Origin: Asterias rubens
Lineage: Eukaryota; Echinodermata; Asteroidea; Forcipulatida; Asteriidae
Assembly (NCBI RefSeq): GCF_902459465.1
Contig: NC_047066.1
Location: 13,519,047-13,583,046, forward strand
Length of the DNA: 64,000 nt
Direction: 5' to 3'
The notes beneath the pieces are model-generated. The model had not been told where the DNA came from. It worked only from the letters and a program-made list of their open reading frames with translations, and made no database searches. Position numbers and translations under genes: made by a program. Positions 35,353-49,400 of this stretch are shown piece after piece; within the stretch, counting starts at the first letter, position 1, and each line of letters opens with the position of its first letter.

Positions 35353-35924
35353 ACTATTATTACTGTGTCCTTTTTTGATGGGACATAGGGCCATATGTCC
35401 CGTGTGTTGTGCACACAGGCAAAAGAACTTGGTTGGTTGCAGAATGCACCATATGACCTTGTAAACACTTATGGTGCTATAGACATGGGTCTCATAACTC
35501 TTACCTAGCTCCTAGTAGCTCATAAACCCGTCATGAAAAATAACCGCAAACAAAAAAAGTTGGTGGCCGGAGATTTTGACCCTAGCAGCGTCTTTCTCAA
35601 AGGCTCAACTAGGATGATTTAGCCTCGGAGGGTAGGGTCCAAATGCCAATCCACTACCTATTTTTTTCGCATTTATACCACGGGTCCTTTTGGTTGGTAA
35701 GCAATTTTCAACAGCTAACACTATTTTCCACTAACCAGCTCTGTGACAGTTCCTTCCGGTGTAACAAACCACTTTACGAGACCTGTAAATTATAACTACT
35801 GTATATTCTCAAGAAGTGAGTACATAAAAACTGCAAAGACAAATTCAACAATTTTTTACATCTTCTACAAAATATGGGCTTACATTGGTCAATAACACTT
35901 AAACGTTTAGTACAGTTGACAATG

Positions 35925-36310
35925 TGGCCTAGGCCACGGCTAGATCGGGCGCGTCTGCCTATCCTTCAACACTGACAGATGAGCTGGGCCCAATTTCATA
36001 GAGCTGCTAAGCACAAAAATTTGCTTAGCATGACATTTTTTCCTTGATAAAAACAGGATTACCAACCAAATTTTCACGTGATTTTCAAGATAAGCAAACA
36101 ACAGCTGAATACCAGTAACAAGAAATATGCAACAAATGGAAAGTTTGTTGGTAATCCTGTTTTTATCAAGGAAGAAAGTTCGTGCTAAGCAAATTTTTGT
36201 GCTTAGCAGCTCTATGAAATTGGGCCCTGATCTAGCCGTAGCTGTAGCCGAAGTCTACGTTTTGGACACGGTGTAGGTCTTGCTGCAATCTTTGTCACGG
36301 TCCCAGTGTA
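35925..36310. mobile_element. Palindromic family D element inserted in another repeat
   Basis: 35986-36228 is a complete palindrome (GGGCCCAATTTCATAGAGCT / AGCTCTATGAAATTGGGCCC). It splits a second repeat with GGCCACGGCTAGATC on one side and GATCTAGCCGTAGC on the other; the related unsplit repeat lies near 42580-42715. Confidence 0.85.
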
Positions 36311-36569
36311 TACTTGCAACAATGACTACTGAATTTTTATAACTAAAAGCAAGAGCCAGACTAAATTATTTCCTCCACATTAATTCTCAGTGAACTTTAT
36401 AATGGTATAGGTCTATGAATAGAAATTAAACCAAGAGACTGCTGACTGAGGGATTCAGAATGCGCACAAAATTTTTTCATGTCATACTTTTACATCTGTG
36501 TACCCAAATGATAACAGGGCCCAATTTCATGGCTCTGCTTACCGCCAAATTCGCGCTCACGATCACCAT

Positions 36570-37190
36570 TTACTGTGCAAGTGCCAAATTTCTGGGCTAA
36601 ATGTGTAATCGAAGAGTACCCGGTAACAGGAAGAACGCACGCCCACAAGCAGAACTACTTCAAATCCTACATCTGCACAGTGGCACAGTTGAAGCAGCTC
36701 GTTGAGTGGTAGAGCCAGCAGGACAGACTCAATCATGTTGACCCAGAGGTGGACAATAGTCACTGCATTCCAACATAACTGAAAAAATGCGCTTTCACTG
36801 GCTTATAATACATTTAACTCTGGATGTTTCACTGGGTAATACAAAATAAATCACATCCACCACCATATACCAAGAAAAATTGTTACTCTACCCAATGACA
36901 CAGTCCTTAAAGTAACCTGTTGAGTGGTAGAGCAGGCAGAGTGGAATCAACCATGTTGACCCAGAGGTGGACCATAGTCACTGCCTTCCAACATAACCAG
37001 AACAATTCTCTTTCACTGGCTTATATTACTCTAGATGTTTCACCAAGTAGTACAAAATAAATCATATCCACCCCAAGTAGTAAAAATCCTACCTCTACTC
37101 AATGGTACAGTCCTTAAAGTAACCTGTTGAGTGGTACAGCAGGCAGAGTGGAATCAACCATGTTGACCCGGAGGTGGACCTGGTTCACTG
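36570..37190 (-). repeat. Three downstream tandem copies of the gamma-synergin terminal exon tail
   Basis: On the minus strand the coding tail LWVNMVDSILPALPLNRLL-stop of the last exon recurs with GTTGAGTGG landmarks at 37126, 36919 and 36701, against 37271 in the exon itself (spacings 145, 207, 218 bp). The two nearest copies keep the tail and the stop: the 37126 copy changes the Ala-Leu-Pro step to Ala-Val-Pro, and the 36919 copy reads VDSTLPALPLNRLL. The outermost copy has diverged (NMIESVLLALPLNELL) and lost the stop. Confidence 0.85.
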
Positions 37191-37258
37191 GGTAATACAC
37201 AATATATCCTATCCACCCCAGATAGTAAAAATCCTACCTCTACCCAATGGTACAGTCC

Positions 37259-37498
37259 TTAAAGTAACCTGTTGAGTGGTAGAGCAGGCAGAATGGAATC
37301 AACCATGTTAACCCAGAGGTTAGCACAAGTTGCGTGGTACTGCCTGCCTCCATAGCTCAGCTTGTGGTTGTCCTTTGAGTGATCAAATGCTTTACTCCGA
37401 GCGTCTACACTGAGGAGACAAACCCCACAAGCTCGATCGTTGTTGGTCGGTTCCGGTCGAAGGATGGCCGTCTTGAAGACGAAGGAACCTGCAGCTGG
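37259..37498 (-). CDS. SYNRG: SYNRG last exon
   Basis: Acceptor CTTTGTAG|CCAGC, stop TAA at 37259-37261. Encodes FKTAILRPEPTNND, ACGVCLLSVDARSKAF and YHATCANLWVN. The CxxC and the later HxxxC resemble a small metal-binding fold (inference). Its final third is duplicated downstream. Confidence 0.94.
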   Translation of the reverse strand, partial: PAAGSFVFKTAILRPEPTNNDRACGVCLLSVDARSKAFDHSKDNHKLSYGGRQYHATCANLWVNMVDSILPALPLNRLL

Positions 37499-40400
37499 CT
37501 ACAAAGAGAGAACAAACGGGTGATTCACAATACAGAGCGCCCTCTATAGTTTGCTCAGGAGAGATCTTTTTTGGTCAGTGTTGTTGACTCAAACCAGACT
37601 TGAGTCGCTAATTTCATTGACTTGCGACTTGATTTGACTTGTGGAAAAATTACTTGAGATTTATATAATAGATGTTTAATTCGCAAAATTTGTTAAAATT
37701 AACCAAAATTAATATTCCTTATCCTCGATAAAAATTTAACATCTCTTATTATCGTTGCGGTTACCGCTGCCAAAAGATAGGATTCGAACTGCCTCTAGCT
37801 GCCGGGCAATGTCGGTAGTCTAGTTGGTAAGACACTGCTCTAGAATTGCAAGGGTCGTGGGTTCGAATCCCACCCGAGTAATATGCCTGTGATATTTTTT
37901 CACAGGACTCGGGGAAAGTACTGAGTATACAGTGCTAACACACATCGGTGTTTGGGTAAAAACCAAAATTAATAGACTTGAGACTTGACTTGACTTTGGG
38001 AAAAATTACTTGTGACTTGACTTGACCAAATTTAACTTGTGACTTGACTTGAGCAAAGATGACTTGCAACTTGACTTGACTTGAAAAATTACTTGGTTAC
38101 AACACTGCTTTTTGTGGTCTGGTCCCCGGTCTTTTTATCCGCAAGGATGAAGACAGGTTTTGGTTTTACAGAACCAGTGACTACATTGGATACAATGATT
38201 CCATTGGATATTAAGCATGCAGTGACATAAGCTCACCATATCTGTGTTTTGATTAGTCCAAGTTGATGTTTTGTAGCAGCATTTGCAGCAAATGAAAACC
38301 AACCCTCAGAAATCTGAGAAAACGTATCACGCATGAACAGTTTCTCAGATTCAAAACCGGTCTTAAAATAGTTTTCTACTATCAACAGCTGCAGTGCCTC
38401 TCATCAAGTAAGTTTTTCGGGTCACTAATTTCTGGAGTATTTAGCATTAACAATCTACATGTAGTATTAGTATACAAATAATGAATGTAACGGTGCGAAT
38501 ATGTTCATGAGTTGAAAGATGGAATGTTCTATTCAACGAGGCGGAGCCGAGTTGAATGGAACATTCTATCTTTCAACAAATGAAAATATTTGCACTATTG
38601 CATGAATGAAAAACATCCATTATTATTATTTTTTGTTATAACATCCAAGTAGATCTTTTTTCCATTTTGATTGGAGGATACAAATTTCAAAACAAGCAAA
38701 GCTTCTGTTTTGAGACACGCTGACGACGAAATATGTGCCTATTACTAAAGACGCGCACGCAGTGATGTTTTTACTCACAGTGCAATAGTACTCAAATGGA
38801 ACGAAAAAATGCACAGTGAGTGACGTAGCGTGCAATAGTACTTTTATTTGCTAACACGTGACGGACAATCCTCCAATCAAATGGCAAGGATCTGATTGGG
38901 TGTTATATAAACAATTATAAAGTATGCAGCCTTAAAGGATTTGGGTACCTTTTCAAAACGTCCATAGATTTACATTAAACTTACAGGGTTTGAAGATAAT
39001 GATAGTGGAAAGCTTCCCTTCAAATATTACTTACTGAGGTGCTGTAGTTTTTGAGAAATGAGTAAAACAATGTCATGAAAATATGTTTGTAAATGATTAA
39101 AATAATTTTCGTCTCATGAGACGAAAATTATTTTCGTGACATTGTTTTAGCCATTTCCCAAAAGCTACAGCACCTCAGCACGCAATATTTCCAGGAAAGC
39201 TTTCTACTATCATTATCTTCAAACTGTGTAAGTTTAGTGTAAATCTGTGGACATTGTGTTTTTTGTCCAACAAAAGTTACATAGACCCTTTAAAGAAGAC
39301 ATCGCTGACCGTATTTTACTTACCACAATAGTACTGGATGCCAGAAAGGCAGAGAGATTATTCCACATCAGCTCAATGTCCTTTTCGAGTCTCTGTAGAT
39401 CAGCTGTATCCACACCTGTTCATAATAATAATAATAATAGCTAGTTCTTATAAAGTGCATTGCACAATAACCGTATCAAACTACTGCCGACGTCATTCGG
39501 TCAACAACACACGTTTCAGACAGGCGTTTCAGTGTCACGCCAAACTAAATCATTGAATGAAGTGCATGAAAAGTCTGACGTCAGAAACGGTTGGAGCGAC
39601 GCGCTAGAAGTCGAAAGATCGGCTGCTGCAGTTGTTAAGCACAACTCTGGAGCGCCTTGGTGTCAGACGTTGATCTTGTCATGAGCCGAACCTACTGTAA
39701 ATGTAATGTTAAGTTCGCCAGTCTGAAACAAAAAATTGAATTGGGTCGACCCAGAGTCGCTCCTATCTATTTGGTTGGGCGCGACTCTGGAGCGCCTGTC
39801 TGAAGCGGGTGTCACATTCCTTTAATCAGCTCCCTGGTAGTAATCCTTAAATCATTTCCTGAATTGATTGTTTGAATGGGACAACTTTCAATTTAATTTG
39901 GTTTAATTTATTCTGGTTGTGAAAACCAAACACTATACCAGCCAAGAAGCCCACGGAGATAAGACAAGGAAGGACGTTTCATGTTTACTTTGTACAGGGT
40001 ATTTTCAGCTCACTATGTCACTCAAAATCAGGAGAAAATTACAAAATTCTTTTACAGTGTTTTTTTTTTTCAAGGTTGAATGCCCAAGTGAAAATATAAA
40101 AAGAGGAATTCAGCAGCTGATTGGTTGAAAATTTGCACAAATGTTTGAGTAAGAGAAAACCAGCCAATGAAGCTAGGCTTGACTGCGCCAGACAAATTTA
40201 TTGATGCTGCAGAGTATAGATTGTCCACAGTTACATCAATCTGGGACTTACCCATGGCGTTCATTGACGTTACAATCCGACAAGCCACTCGGTATATTTC
40301 AATCACCGCTAAAAATGACAATAAACAAAAACTTTGTTAGAAAATCAAAAATCAAAAACAAGTTTTGTTGTTTAAAGGCACTGGACACTATTGGTAATTG

Positions 40401-43400
40401 TCAAAGACAAGACTTCTCACTCGGTGTATCTCAACATATGTACATGTATGCATAAAATAAAAAACATGTGAAAATTTGAGCTCAATTGGTCGTCGAAGTT
40501 GCAAGATAATAATGAAAGGAAAAAACACCCTTGTAACACGAAATTGTGTGCTTTCAGATGCTTGATTTCGATACCTCAAAATCTAATTCTGAGGTCTCGA
40601 AATCAAATTCGTGGAAAATTCTTTCCCGAAAACTACATTTCTTCATCGGGAGCCATTTCTCACAATGTTTTAGTACTATTAACAGCTCTCCACTGCTTGA
40701 TACCAAGAAAGGTTTTATGCTAACAATTATTTTGAGTAATTACCAATAGTGTCCACTGCCTTTAAAAAAGGGAATCAATGTGTGGTGAAGAGGTTTTCAA
40801 CTAACTGTTTAATCCCAATGAGGCCTGGTTCTTGATAATTTTGCCGAGACTAAGTCGAGGTAAATTATCAAAAAGTAAAATAAATGCCAACATTTTAATT
40901 GCTCAATGATTTCTTTCAACACACACCCCCCTCCAGCTATGAAATGGTAAGGCCCTCGGCCCGATCGGGTAAACAACTCCTTATAAGGGATTGCTGTGCG
41001 TGTCGGGCATATCGCGTGATGTGGCACAACTGTCCCGGCCGTTGCTCTCGACAAATAGGAGTGAAGAAACTGTCTTATAAGCACAGGTGCAAGCTTGCGT
41101 GTCACGCCCATGTTTCAACACTTTTTACTGGTCATAAACAAAGGTTTATACACAACCACGTGACGCGCTCTCCACCAAAAGGAATAGCAAAACTGTCTGA
41201 GGTATTTATGAATGTATTTTTCTTAGTTATTCCCCTATTCAGAATGTTACCTTCTGGGTACTCCCCTCAAAATTCTACCTGCGAGGTACTAACTAATACT
41301 AAAGGTAAATCCCTTTAGAAGTATTCCTTTTAGAGGCTCTTCTTTCACAATGTTAACTTTCTCTACAGATTTGAAGCTTTAAAGGCACTGGACACTATTG
41401 GTAACTACTCAAAGTAATGGTTAGCATAAAAACGTACTTGGTAACAAGCAGTGGAGAGTTGTGACTGTTTGGTAATTTTCAAAGACCAGTATTCTCATGT
41501 GGTTGCATCCCAACATATGCATACAAAAACAAATCTGTTAATACTTATTTCAAGTAATTACCAAGAAAGACAAACTATTACCTGTGAGGTATTCCCCTCC
41601 CTCTGAGGACTTGATAACTTCGTTGCAGACGGAGGAACTGCTGATGTTATTGAAGACATTATTGGCTTTCTTGATAGACTCGTAGCAATTCTGCAAACAC
41701 CGCTGCCACTCGCTGGCATGGCGGTTTTCATCCTGAGAAGAAAAAAAAAGGAAAGAGCGTGACATTTCACACCAGTGGGACAATTTAATAAAGCCTAGGT
41801 TTTCTGCTTCAAGGGGTTGACACGTTTGGTATTTGGAACCCATTGTTTGTTCCAATCTCACTCTCTCTCTCTAGTCGACCGAGGTCGGAATCATGTTGAG
41901 ACTTGCCCATCCCTGTCTATCTCTCATTAGGTTGGGAAGATCAGCTGGAAGCACCCCGATGTCCCTAGCAAATACATCTGTACAGTTGAGCTTCTGTCTT
42001 TCCCGGTTTCTCCTTCTATGTTTTGGTGACCAGGTGATAAGCTGAGAGACAGGTTGTTTGGCGTTTCTGTAAGAGTGCCCTGCGAATCTCAGACGATGCT
42101 GTTTTTTCTTTAGTGGATAGTTTTGGTTTCTTACCATACAGTTCTGTATTTGTCATGTGTTGACTCCAGTGAAACTATTCAATAAGTGGTAGTACTTTTT
42201 AGATATTCTCAGATTCAAATTTTTGAGGATAAAAAGTGATATTTGTTTACCATGACGACAGTACTCTAGAAGTAAAAGTTTCTTAATATGCATTATACTT
42301 TCCAAAGCTGCTGCACTTCTTACCCAGTAAGCTTTTAATGCAATTTTCAGAGTTAAAACCAAACATATACAGAGCTTTTATTGAGTAAGCCTTTTAAAAA
42401 GAACCGGTCCCACTGCAGTGAGAACGAGAACGATAACGATAACGACACCAAGAGAACGCACTCTATTGGTTGAATGAGCGTGTGCGTATTCTGCGTGGAG
42501 CAATTCAACCAATAGAACGTGTTATCTTTGCATCGTTATCGTTCTCGTTATCGCTGCAGTGGGACCGGGCCTTTAGGCCGTATCCGAATTGGCAGCTACA
42601 GCTATGGCTCTGACTGTTGCTAAGGGTGTTGTTCAGGATGTCCTTTACTTCAACGCATGATGATGCGTTAAATCTAGCCGTAGCCGAGCCGTAGACGCCA
42701 TTTCAGTCACGGCCTAAGTATAGACCAATCCGACAAAACAAAATTGGTAGCGCCCTCTATTGACAAAATGTAACAACTGCAGTTTCTTTGTGTATAGTCT
42801 AGGCACTGAAGACACCGCAGGAAATGGCAATGCTCAACACTTGCACGCCCGGATTGGTGTAAGTTAATGTTTCATAAACACTGCAAACTGTAAGGGAAGA
42901 AAAAGGCACCCTAGCTTGCCGGAGGTTCTAGTAAGCAGATGAGTAATGCGACATGTATGTCCGAGCAGTTTAAAGTGTGGTATTAAAGTTCTGGTGGTTT
43001 ATAGTCATCATGGTGTGGGTTCAAATCTCATTCATGACACTTGTGTCCTTGAGCAAGCCACTTAACTGCAAGGGTAGAGGTTGATATGGTGTTTAAACAG
43101 TGAATGGAGCGGTTCTGTTCAGCAGAATGTGCGGGTTTGTGTCCCGGTCATGACCCTTGTGTCCTTGAGCAAGACACTTCATAATTATTGATGAGAAATG
43201 CATGTAAAATAACCCAGTGCACATATTGTTAAGAGTAGAAGGGTTCTGATTGGCAGCATTAAGCGCCACAGCACCTTGTAAACCATTACATGGTCTTAAA
43301 GGCCCGGTCATACGAGCCTCAATAACAAGAACGAAAACGATAAAGTTAAAAATGCACGCCCTCGATTGGTTGATTAAGCCTGGGCGTATTCTGCAAGGAG

Positions 43401-46400
43401 CAATTCCACCAATAGAATGCTATCCTTTGCGTCCTTATCGTTATCGCTGCAGTGTGACTAGGCCTTCACAAAGGAATAGGTCTCATACTTTGATACGCCC
43501 CTAGGGGTGTGATAAAGCGCTATATCAGACCTATTATATTATTAGAGATAATTAAACTACCTGGAATAAGTGTGGCAGAAGAAATCCAAAGACAAACTTA
43601 CATCCACATCTCCTACTACTTCTGAATATCTGTCGGCGATCGTGCTGGACCCGCTAGGAACCAGAGGAACCGATGACACACCATAGGACGGAGGCAGAGG
43701 CCCAGAGGGATCTGAAATTTCGCAAAAAAAATAATAAAAATATCAAGTTATAAACTACGAAGGAAACTGACTGGATAATAATTATAAGGTAGTTTTTGGT
43801 TTGAACAAAGAGAAAATAACTGGAGTGGGACATGAACCAACTGGATTACTGTATCGGTGCTCTAGCAACTGAGCTATACAACCAGATGTTGGCGGTCTCC
43901 CTATGTCCGGCACTATCTTTGTTCGGGGATGCCAGTCAGAAGCCCGTGTGGCTAGGGGTCACACCCAAGTTTACCATACAACCTGGGAAATGGCAGCCAT
44001 GCAAGGGGTCACTCTAAGGGAATGCGGCTTTTTAATACTAAATATCAAGTGATATACTTGTGTCCCTACCTTTAAAAAGATTCCCGTTCTCATTGGGACT
44101 CGTCATGTCCACGGGGGCGCTGCTGAACTCCCCGAAGGAATCCCCTCGATCTTTGCTCTCCATCTCACCGAGGTTCCCAAGGGTCAGGTCAAGTTCAAAG
44201 GTCTTTAAATCAAGCCTGTCGATGGAGTCTAGTTTAGCGATCCCGCTATTCTGCATTGAATGAAATGCGTTGGGGGGTGCCGCCGGCGGGAAGGAATGGT
44301 CTACAGGGTTGGTAGGTGTGGTCTCTAGGATGTCACTGCGATCATTCTCCGAGGCATCTTCAAGATTCAGCATCGCCATGGGCTCTGTTGCGCTGTTGAT
44401 GGAACCTAGAGCATCAAATTCCATGCCGTACAGATCGCTTGCCGACATTGGTTTCTTCATTCCTCCAAGGGTGTTTTCATCGATTGATTTGATGCTGAAC
44501 GCACTCAGAGAGTCTGTCATACTGTGTTGAGTTGTCTTGAAGTCACCAAACTCATCATCTGGTGGACATGGATCATCCAGGCTACCTAAGCCTCGGAGTA
44601 CGTTGTACTTTCCTTCAGAGGAGCTTGTGCTGACGGAGTCAGACTTTAGGTTGTTAACGTCTGAAGCGCTCGAGGGCATTGGCATCGCCTGTTTGAAATC
44701 AGCAAACCCATCTTCCTCCTCTGGTAAGCTAGGACTTAGGTTGATTGATGGCAGTGATGGCGACGGTCCAAATAATGAAGCCTGCGGGGCTGTGTTAGGG
44801 TAAGCATCCTGGAAGTTAGCAGTGAAGCTTGGTGGCATCTGAGTGGCCTCTTTGAAGGCTGCCATGGAATCAGATCCACCTGTTGAAGACTCCTCTTTTG
44901 CTGGCTCAGCTTTCTTGAAGTCATCAAACTCGTCCCCTTCCGTTATCTCCGTTGACTTCATCTGTTTGGTTTCCTGTCCTGAAGTTGCAGAGTCCCCGCC
45001 GAGTAGGTCCCGAAACACCGCATACTTATCTCCGTTAGTAGGCTGCATCCCCATCAGGTCAGACTCTGATGCAGAGTGCCTAAACTGTGCAAAGTCTCCA
45101 AACTCTTCGTCTTCTGGTACCGTCGGAGAGACATTTGCCGTCACACTCTGGAAGCCCCCAAACTCTTTCGAGCTGCTGCCTTTCTTCCCGACCTTCGGAA
45201 ACACCTTCTCAAAGTCCATCTGGAAGAGGTCGATCTTCTGCTGCTCCTCGCTCGAGTACGAAGACCTGGACTTCCCGTCGAGCGGGGAATCAAGTGACCG
45301 CATTCCCGACGATGCGAACCTGCTCTGTTTAGAAGTTGCTGAGATGGTGGAATTCAGTGGTCCGCTGTTGATGCCTCGAGGAGGTGCGATGGACGGGAAG
45401 GCACCAAGAGATGAAGAACCGCTCATCTTGGATGGCCCTGGGGCTGATTTGAAATCATTAAAATCATCATCATCATCATCATCATCATCTTCTTCTATTG
45501 GCGTTCGATCTATAAAACAGAGCGGAAGAAATTAAAATTATGAGACCAATAATTACAAAGATATTTTAGTATTATAATAACTCGCTAAAAAAGTATATGA
45601 AATAATTTCTAGAAAAGTGCATGTTTCAGATAATTTAGTGAGTGTATGAGAGTAAAACAAAAACCCACTTTGACCAGTTTTGAAACCAAAGCGTAGGCTT
45701 TGGCTTAGCAACCATCTGCCAGTTTGAAGTCCCGTACCGAAAGTGTACATTTTCAAAATGGCGGACGAAGCTCTGGTTGGAGCCTAAGCTCATAAAAGCT
45801 GTATAGTGCCACAGTCATAATTTAGTTTGTTTTTGACCTACGAGTCTCATCTACAGCTACATGGAAGGGTCAGTCAGGCCTGATACTTCATCAAGACAAT
45901 GGAGGCAATTTCCTCCACTGCCCTTATTCATTGCCTCGTGGACTTGTGGACAAGGCGTTAAATGTCTGTTGCGGTGATAGCGTTCCGACTCTCTCAGCGA
46001 TTCCCGCGACACTGGCGATGTTCTCGCGAGACTGCTGTCCCCTATGAGCCTACTGCTCTCGCGCTGTGCAGTCTCACTTAACGGAGGAGATGTAGTCGAC
46101 AGCCAGCAGTTTCAGGCAAGAGCAGTGATCTTGCAACGCGGTATTCGATTGCGGAGACCTGAATCATTCATTACACCACGACCATGACTCGACTATCACC
46201 ACGACAGACCATTAACGATTTGTCCACAAGTCTATGGTGCCCCTAGAATGTTTCAATAGAAATTTACCACTTCTCCATGGAGGAGCCCGTTACCAAGAAG
46301 AAAACGCCTTGGTGCCCTTGCCCTTTCAAAAAACAAAGCATCAGGCCTTGAGGGTGCAATACAAAGCAATTATCTACTTCTTTCGCTATTATAAATCAAC

Positions 46401-49400
46401 AAGTCAAACACACACTTTACAGGGATGGGGTTTGAGGAATGTGAAATTTCCTGACAAATTACTTGCAGGCCTGGGTTCCCCTTTATTCTTGACCCGAAAC
46501 CTCCAAGAAGGCCATTTCAGGAGGTTTATAGACTCTGTGCATAGAACAATAAAACTACACGTTTGGATCCAATGTTGACTATTTATTTCTCCCTTTGGTG
46601 ATTGCTTTACTTCTTTCAAGAAAATGTAAAGGCTTTTAAAAGGAGGTTTTTGAAAGAAAAAATCCTAAAAGCAGGAAACTATCATGAGCAATTACGTGCC
46701 TGAATTTAACTAACAGAAAAATACAGCGTGCTACTACATGGATCTTTGGTTCCCCAAGTGCATTTTAGCAACCATGAATAGTAACTGTCATGACCAAGAT
46801 GGGACCAGACTATGTTCATGTGTGGGTTACTATCAGCAGCCCACCGTATTGACCCACTTCACCTGACGTCGTCATCAGAATAATCTTGGATGCGCCATTT
46901 TGGTGGTCAATGTCAACAGGTAATATTCAGAGAAATGCGCATTTTAGGTGACGCGGCATTTACACCTAAACCTATTGACCACCAACATTAATTAGTATTG
47001 CGTTTTTCCAGTAGTTTATTTATGATTGTGCTTTATTAATTTTGTTTCTATTGCATGTATTCAAAATGAATTTCCTCCATGGTAGGACAAATAAAATTGA
47101 ATTGAATTGAATTGAATTGAATTGAATTGAATTGAATGGTGAGAGAGGCATCAGTTACCATGTGTGAGGCGCTTGCAAGGGGTCAATAGACACATGTTAT
47201 CACTAACCCTTTGACGGGAACCTCGTTGATCGTCAAATCACTTTTGATGGCGCTTGTAGGCCGCATAGAACGCATGTGCAAAAAAGGAAATATTTTGGCG
47301 CAATCCACTTCAAATGATTTACGTTTTTACGAGGTCACCCTAAACTACATGCAGTTAAACATGTGACAATATAAAGGAAGAATGGCAGGGAACCAGTTGC
47401 TCTGTGATGGCTCTTTTGTTTGCGCACTCGGCATACATTTCCAACACAGAATGGATCAACCACAGGACTAATGAAAATATAAAAAATACTTGGCTATTCA
47501 AAGTCATGCTTCCAGGGGTTATGATCGAGCTTGGCATTCGCGGGAAAAAAATGGCGTGGTGAGAACGTACACCAACTAGGTTGTGCTTAAATGGGAGAAC
47601 ATATAAATGCACTGTACATGCAAAGCAAAACAAACATGCAAACACCAGTTTACTATTAAAACAACTACCAAAATTACAACCAAACTAATCACTAGATGTA
47701 TCCTACCATCCGCGAATTTCAAAGACAGCAATTTAAGTAACATTTAAGCCAGTGGAGCAGAACATCAGGCGTGATATTTTACCGATGAACAAAAGCAGGA
47801 AAATAGTACTCAGTGCAAGGGCTGACCTAATCATGGTAAAGGCTTTCAGATGTTTTTTTTTTTAGGCTATTGAAAAATAATCTAGTTGATTGTCTGCAGC
47901 ACAAAATTAGAGAGAATAAAAGCCGGCAAAACATCAAGAATGTCGTGTCAGTGAAAAAAAATTGAAACCACTTTCTGGCAATTTTACTTCATGTGCTCAG
48001 TTTTTTAAAGACACTAGACACTATTGGTTATTGTCAAAAACCAGTCTTCTCACTTGGTGTATCTCAACATATGCATAAATCAAATTCATGGAAAACTTCT
48101 TTCTCAAAAACTGTGTTACTTCAGTCGGAGCTGTTTCTCACAATATTTTATAATATCAACCTCTCCCCATTACTCATTACCAAGTAAGGTTTTATGTTAA
48201 TAATTATTTTGAGTAATTGCCAATACTGTCCACTGCATCTAAATAAAACTGACTGGTTTAATTCTCATTATACTGGCTCACCACTTTATCTGAGATCAGA
48301 TATTTTTGCACTGAATGCGAGTGTTTGAAAATGCGATACAAGTGTCAAGATGCCCATAACTATCCCAGACACACAAACCCACGGTGTTCTGACAAACTAG
48401 TTTGATGAAAAACCAATGTCACAATGAAAAGGAAAAGGATATTTTTCTTATCTTAAGATACAAGATAAGAAAATTTAGCAGGGATGTGAAAAAGTACATG
48501 CAAAACAGTATAATCACCTTAAAAAAAAGAATAGAAACATGCATAACGTAATGATCAGGGTTGATCAAGTGTCATAATGATCAGGGGTGATATAGCTTGT
48601 AAAAGACAACTACGCCCGCATGTACAAGTGATGCAAAGACAACACAGTACTAAATAAGCACTGAGAGGGTCTAGGAGGTTCACACCAGCGAGGATCAGGA
48701 GGTGGTGACAAACTGGGTTGGGAATGCCTTCCCTGCTCAAACAAAACAAACCTGACAGTGAACCCGAGGAGACAGACTCCTGTGAGCGACAGGTAAGCTT
48801 ATCATAAATGGAGTTTGGGTCCCAGACAAGTGGGGAGCTCCTTTCACTCGAGGAGTCCGCCGGAGAGCCTGAAAAGATATAGCAGTTCTCCTCTGCATTC
48901 GGTGGCAGCGGTGGGATAGTAGACAAAGGAAGGGTTTAATGTGAAGAAAGTTAGTAATACCTTACTAAGTATGCAAACAGACTGCATTGGTTAAAATCTG
49001 TAGAGTTTGTGGCAAAGAGAACAAATTTGAAGCAATAACCCCAAAATTACTTGATCTGGTGCTTCTGGCTTAGTTGGCAAACTAAATGAACAGCACATGA
49101 TAGATATCTCAAAATTAAAAAAAAAATTGTTTTTGTTATAATTGGATTTTCCATCGAGTCAATTGTATCTTGAAATACTTGGCCAGCGACAACAAAGTAG
49201 AGAGATCTAGGCCACAATTGAAAGATGACAACAATAGAAAGGTAATGGCAACTATCACAAAGGAAAGAGAGTTTTTCTGGTGAATTACAGCACAAGTCAT
49301 GAGAGATTTTGTTTACATTTACATTTAGCTACAAACAATCTTTTTCTGAAGCCCCACTAGATTGGCTTGTTGATACCTACCTTCTTTGGGAAACTTCAGG

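Noticed and set aside
44843-45535. 230-residue plus-strand open frame rich in Ser
   Set aside because: It is the antisense of the large synergin exon; phase-matched splice sites and the DFxDF motifs support the minus strand.
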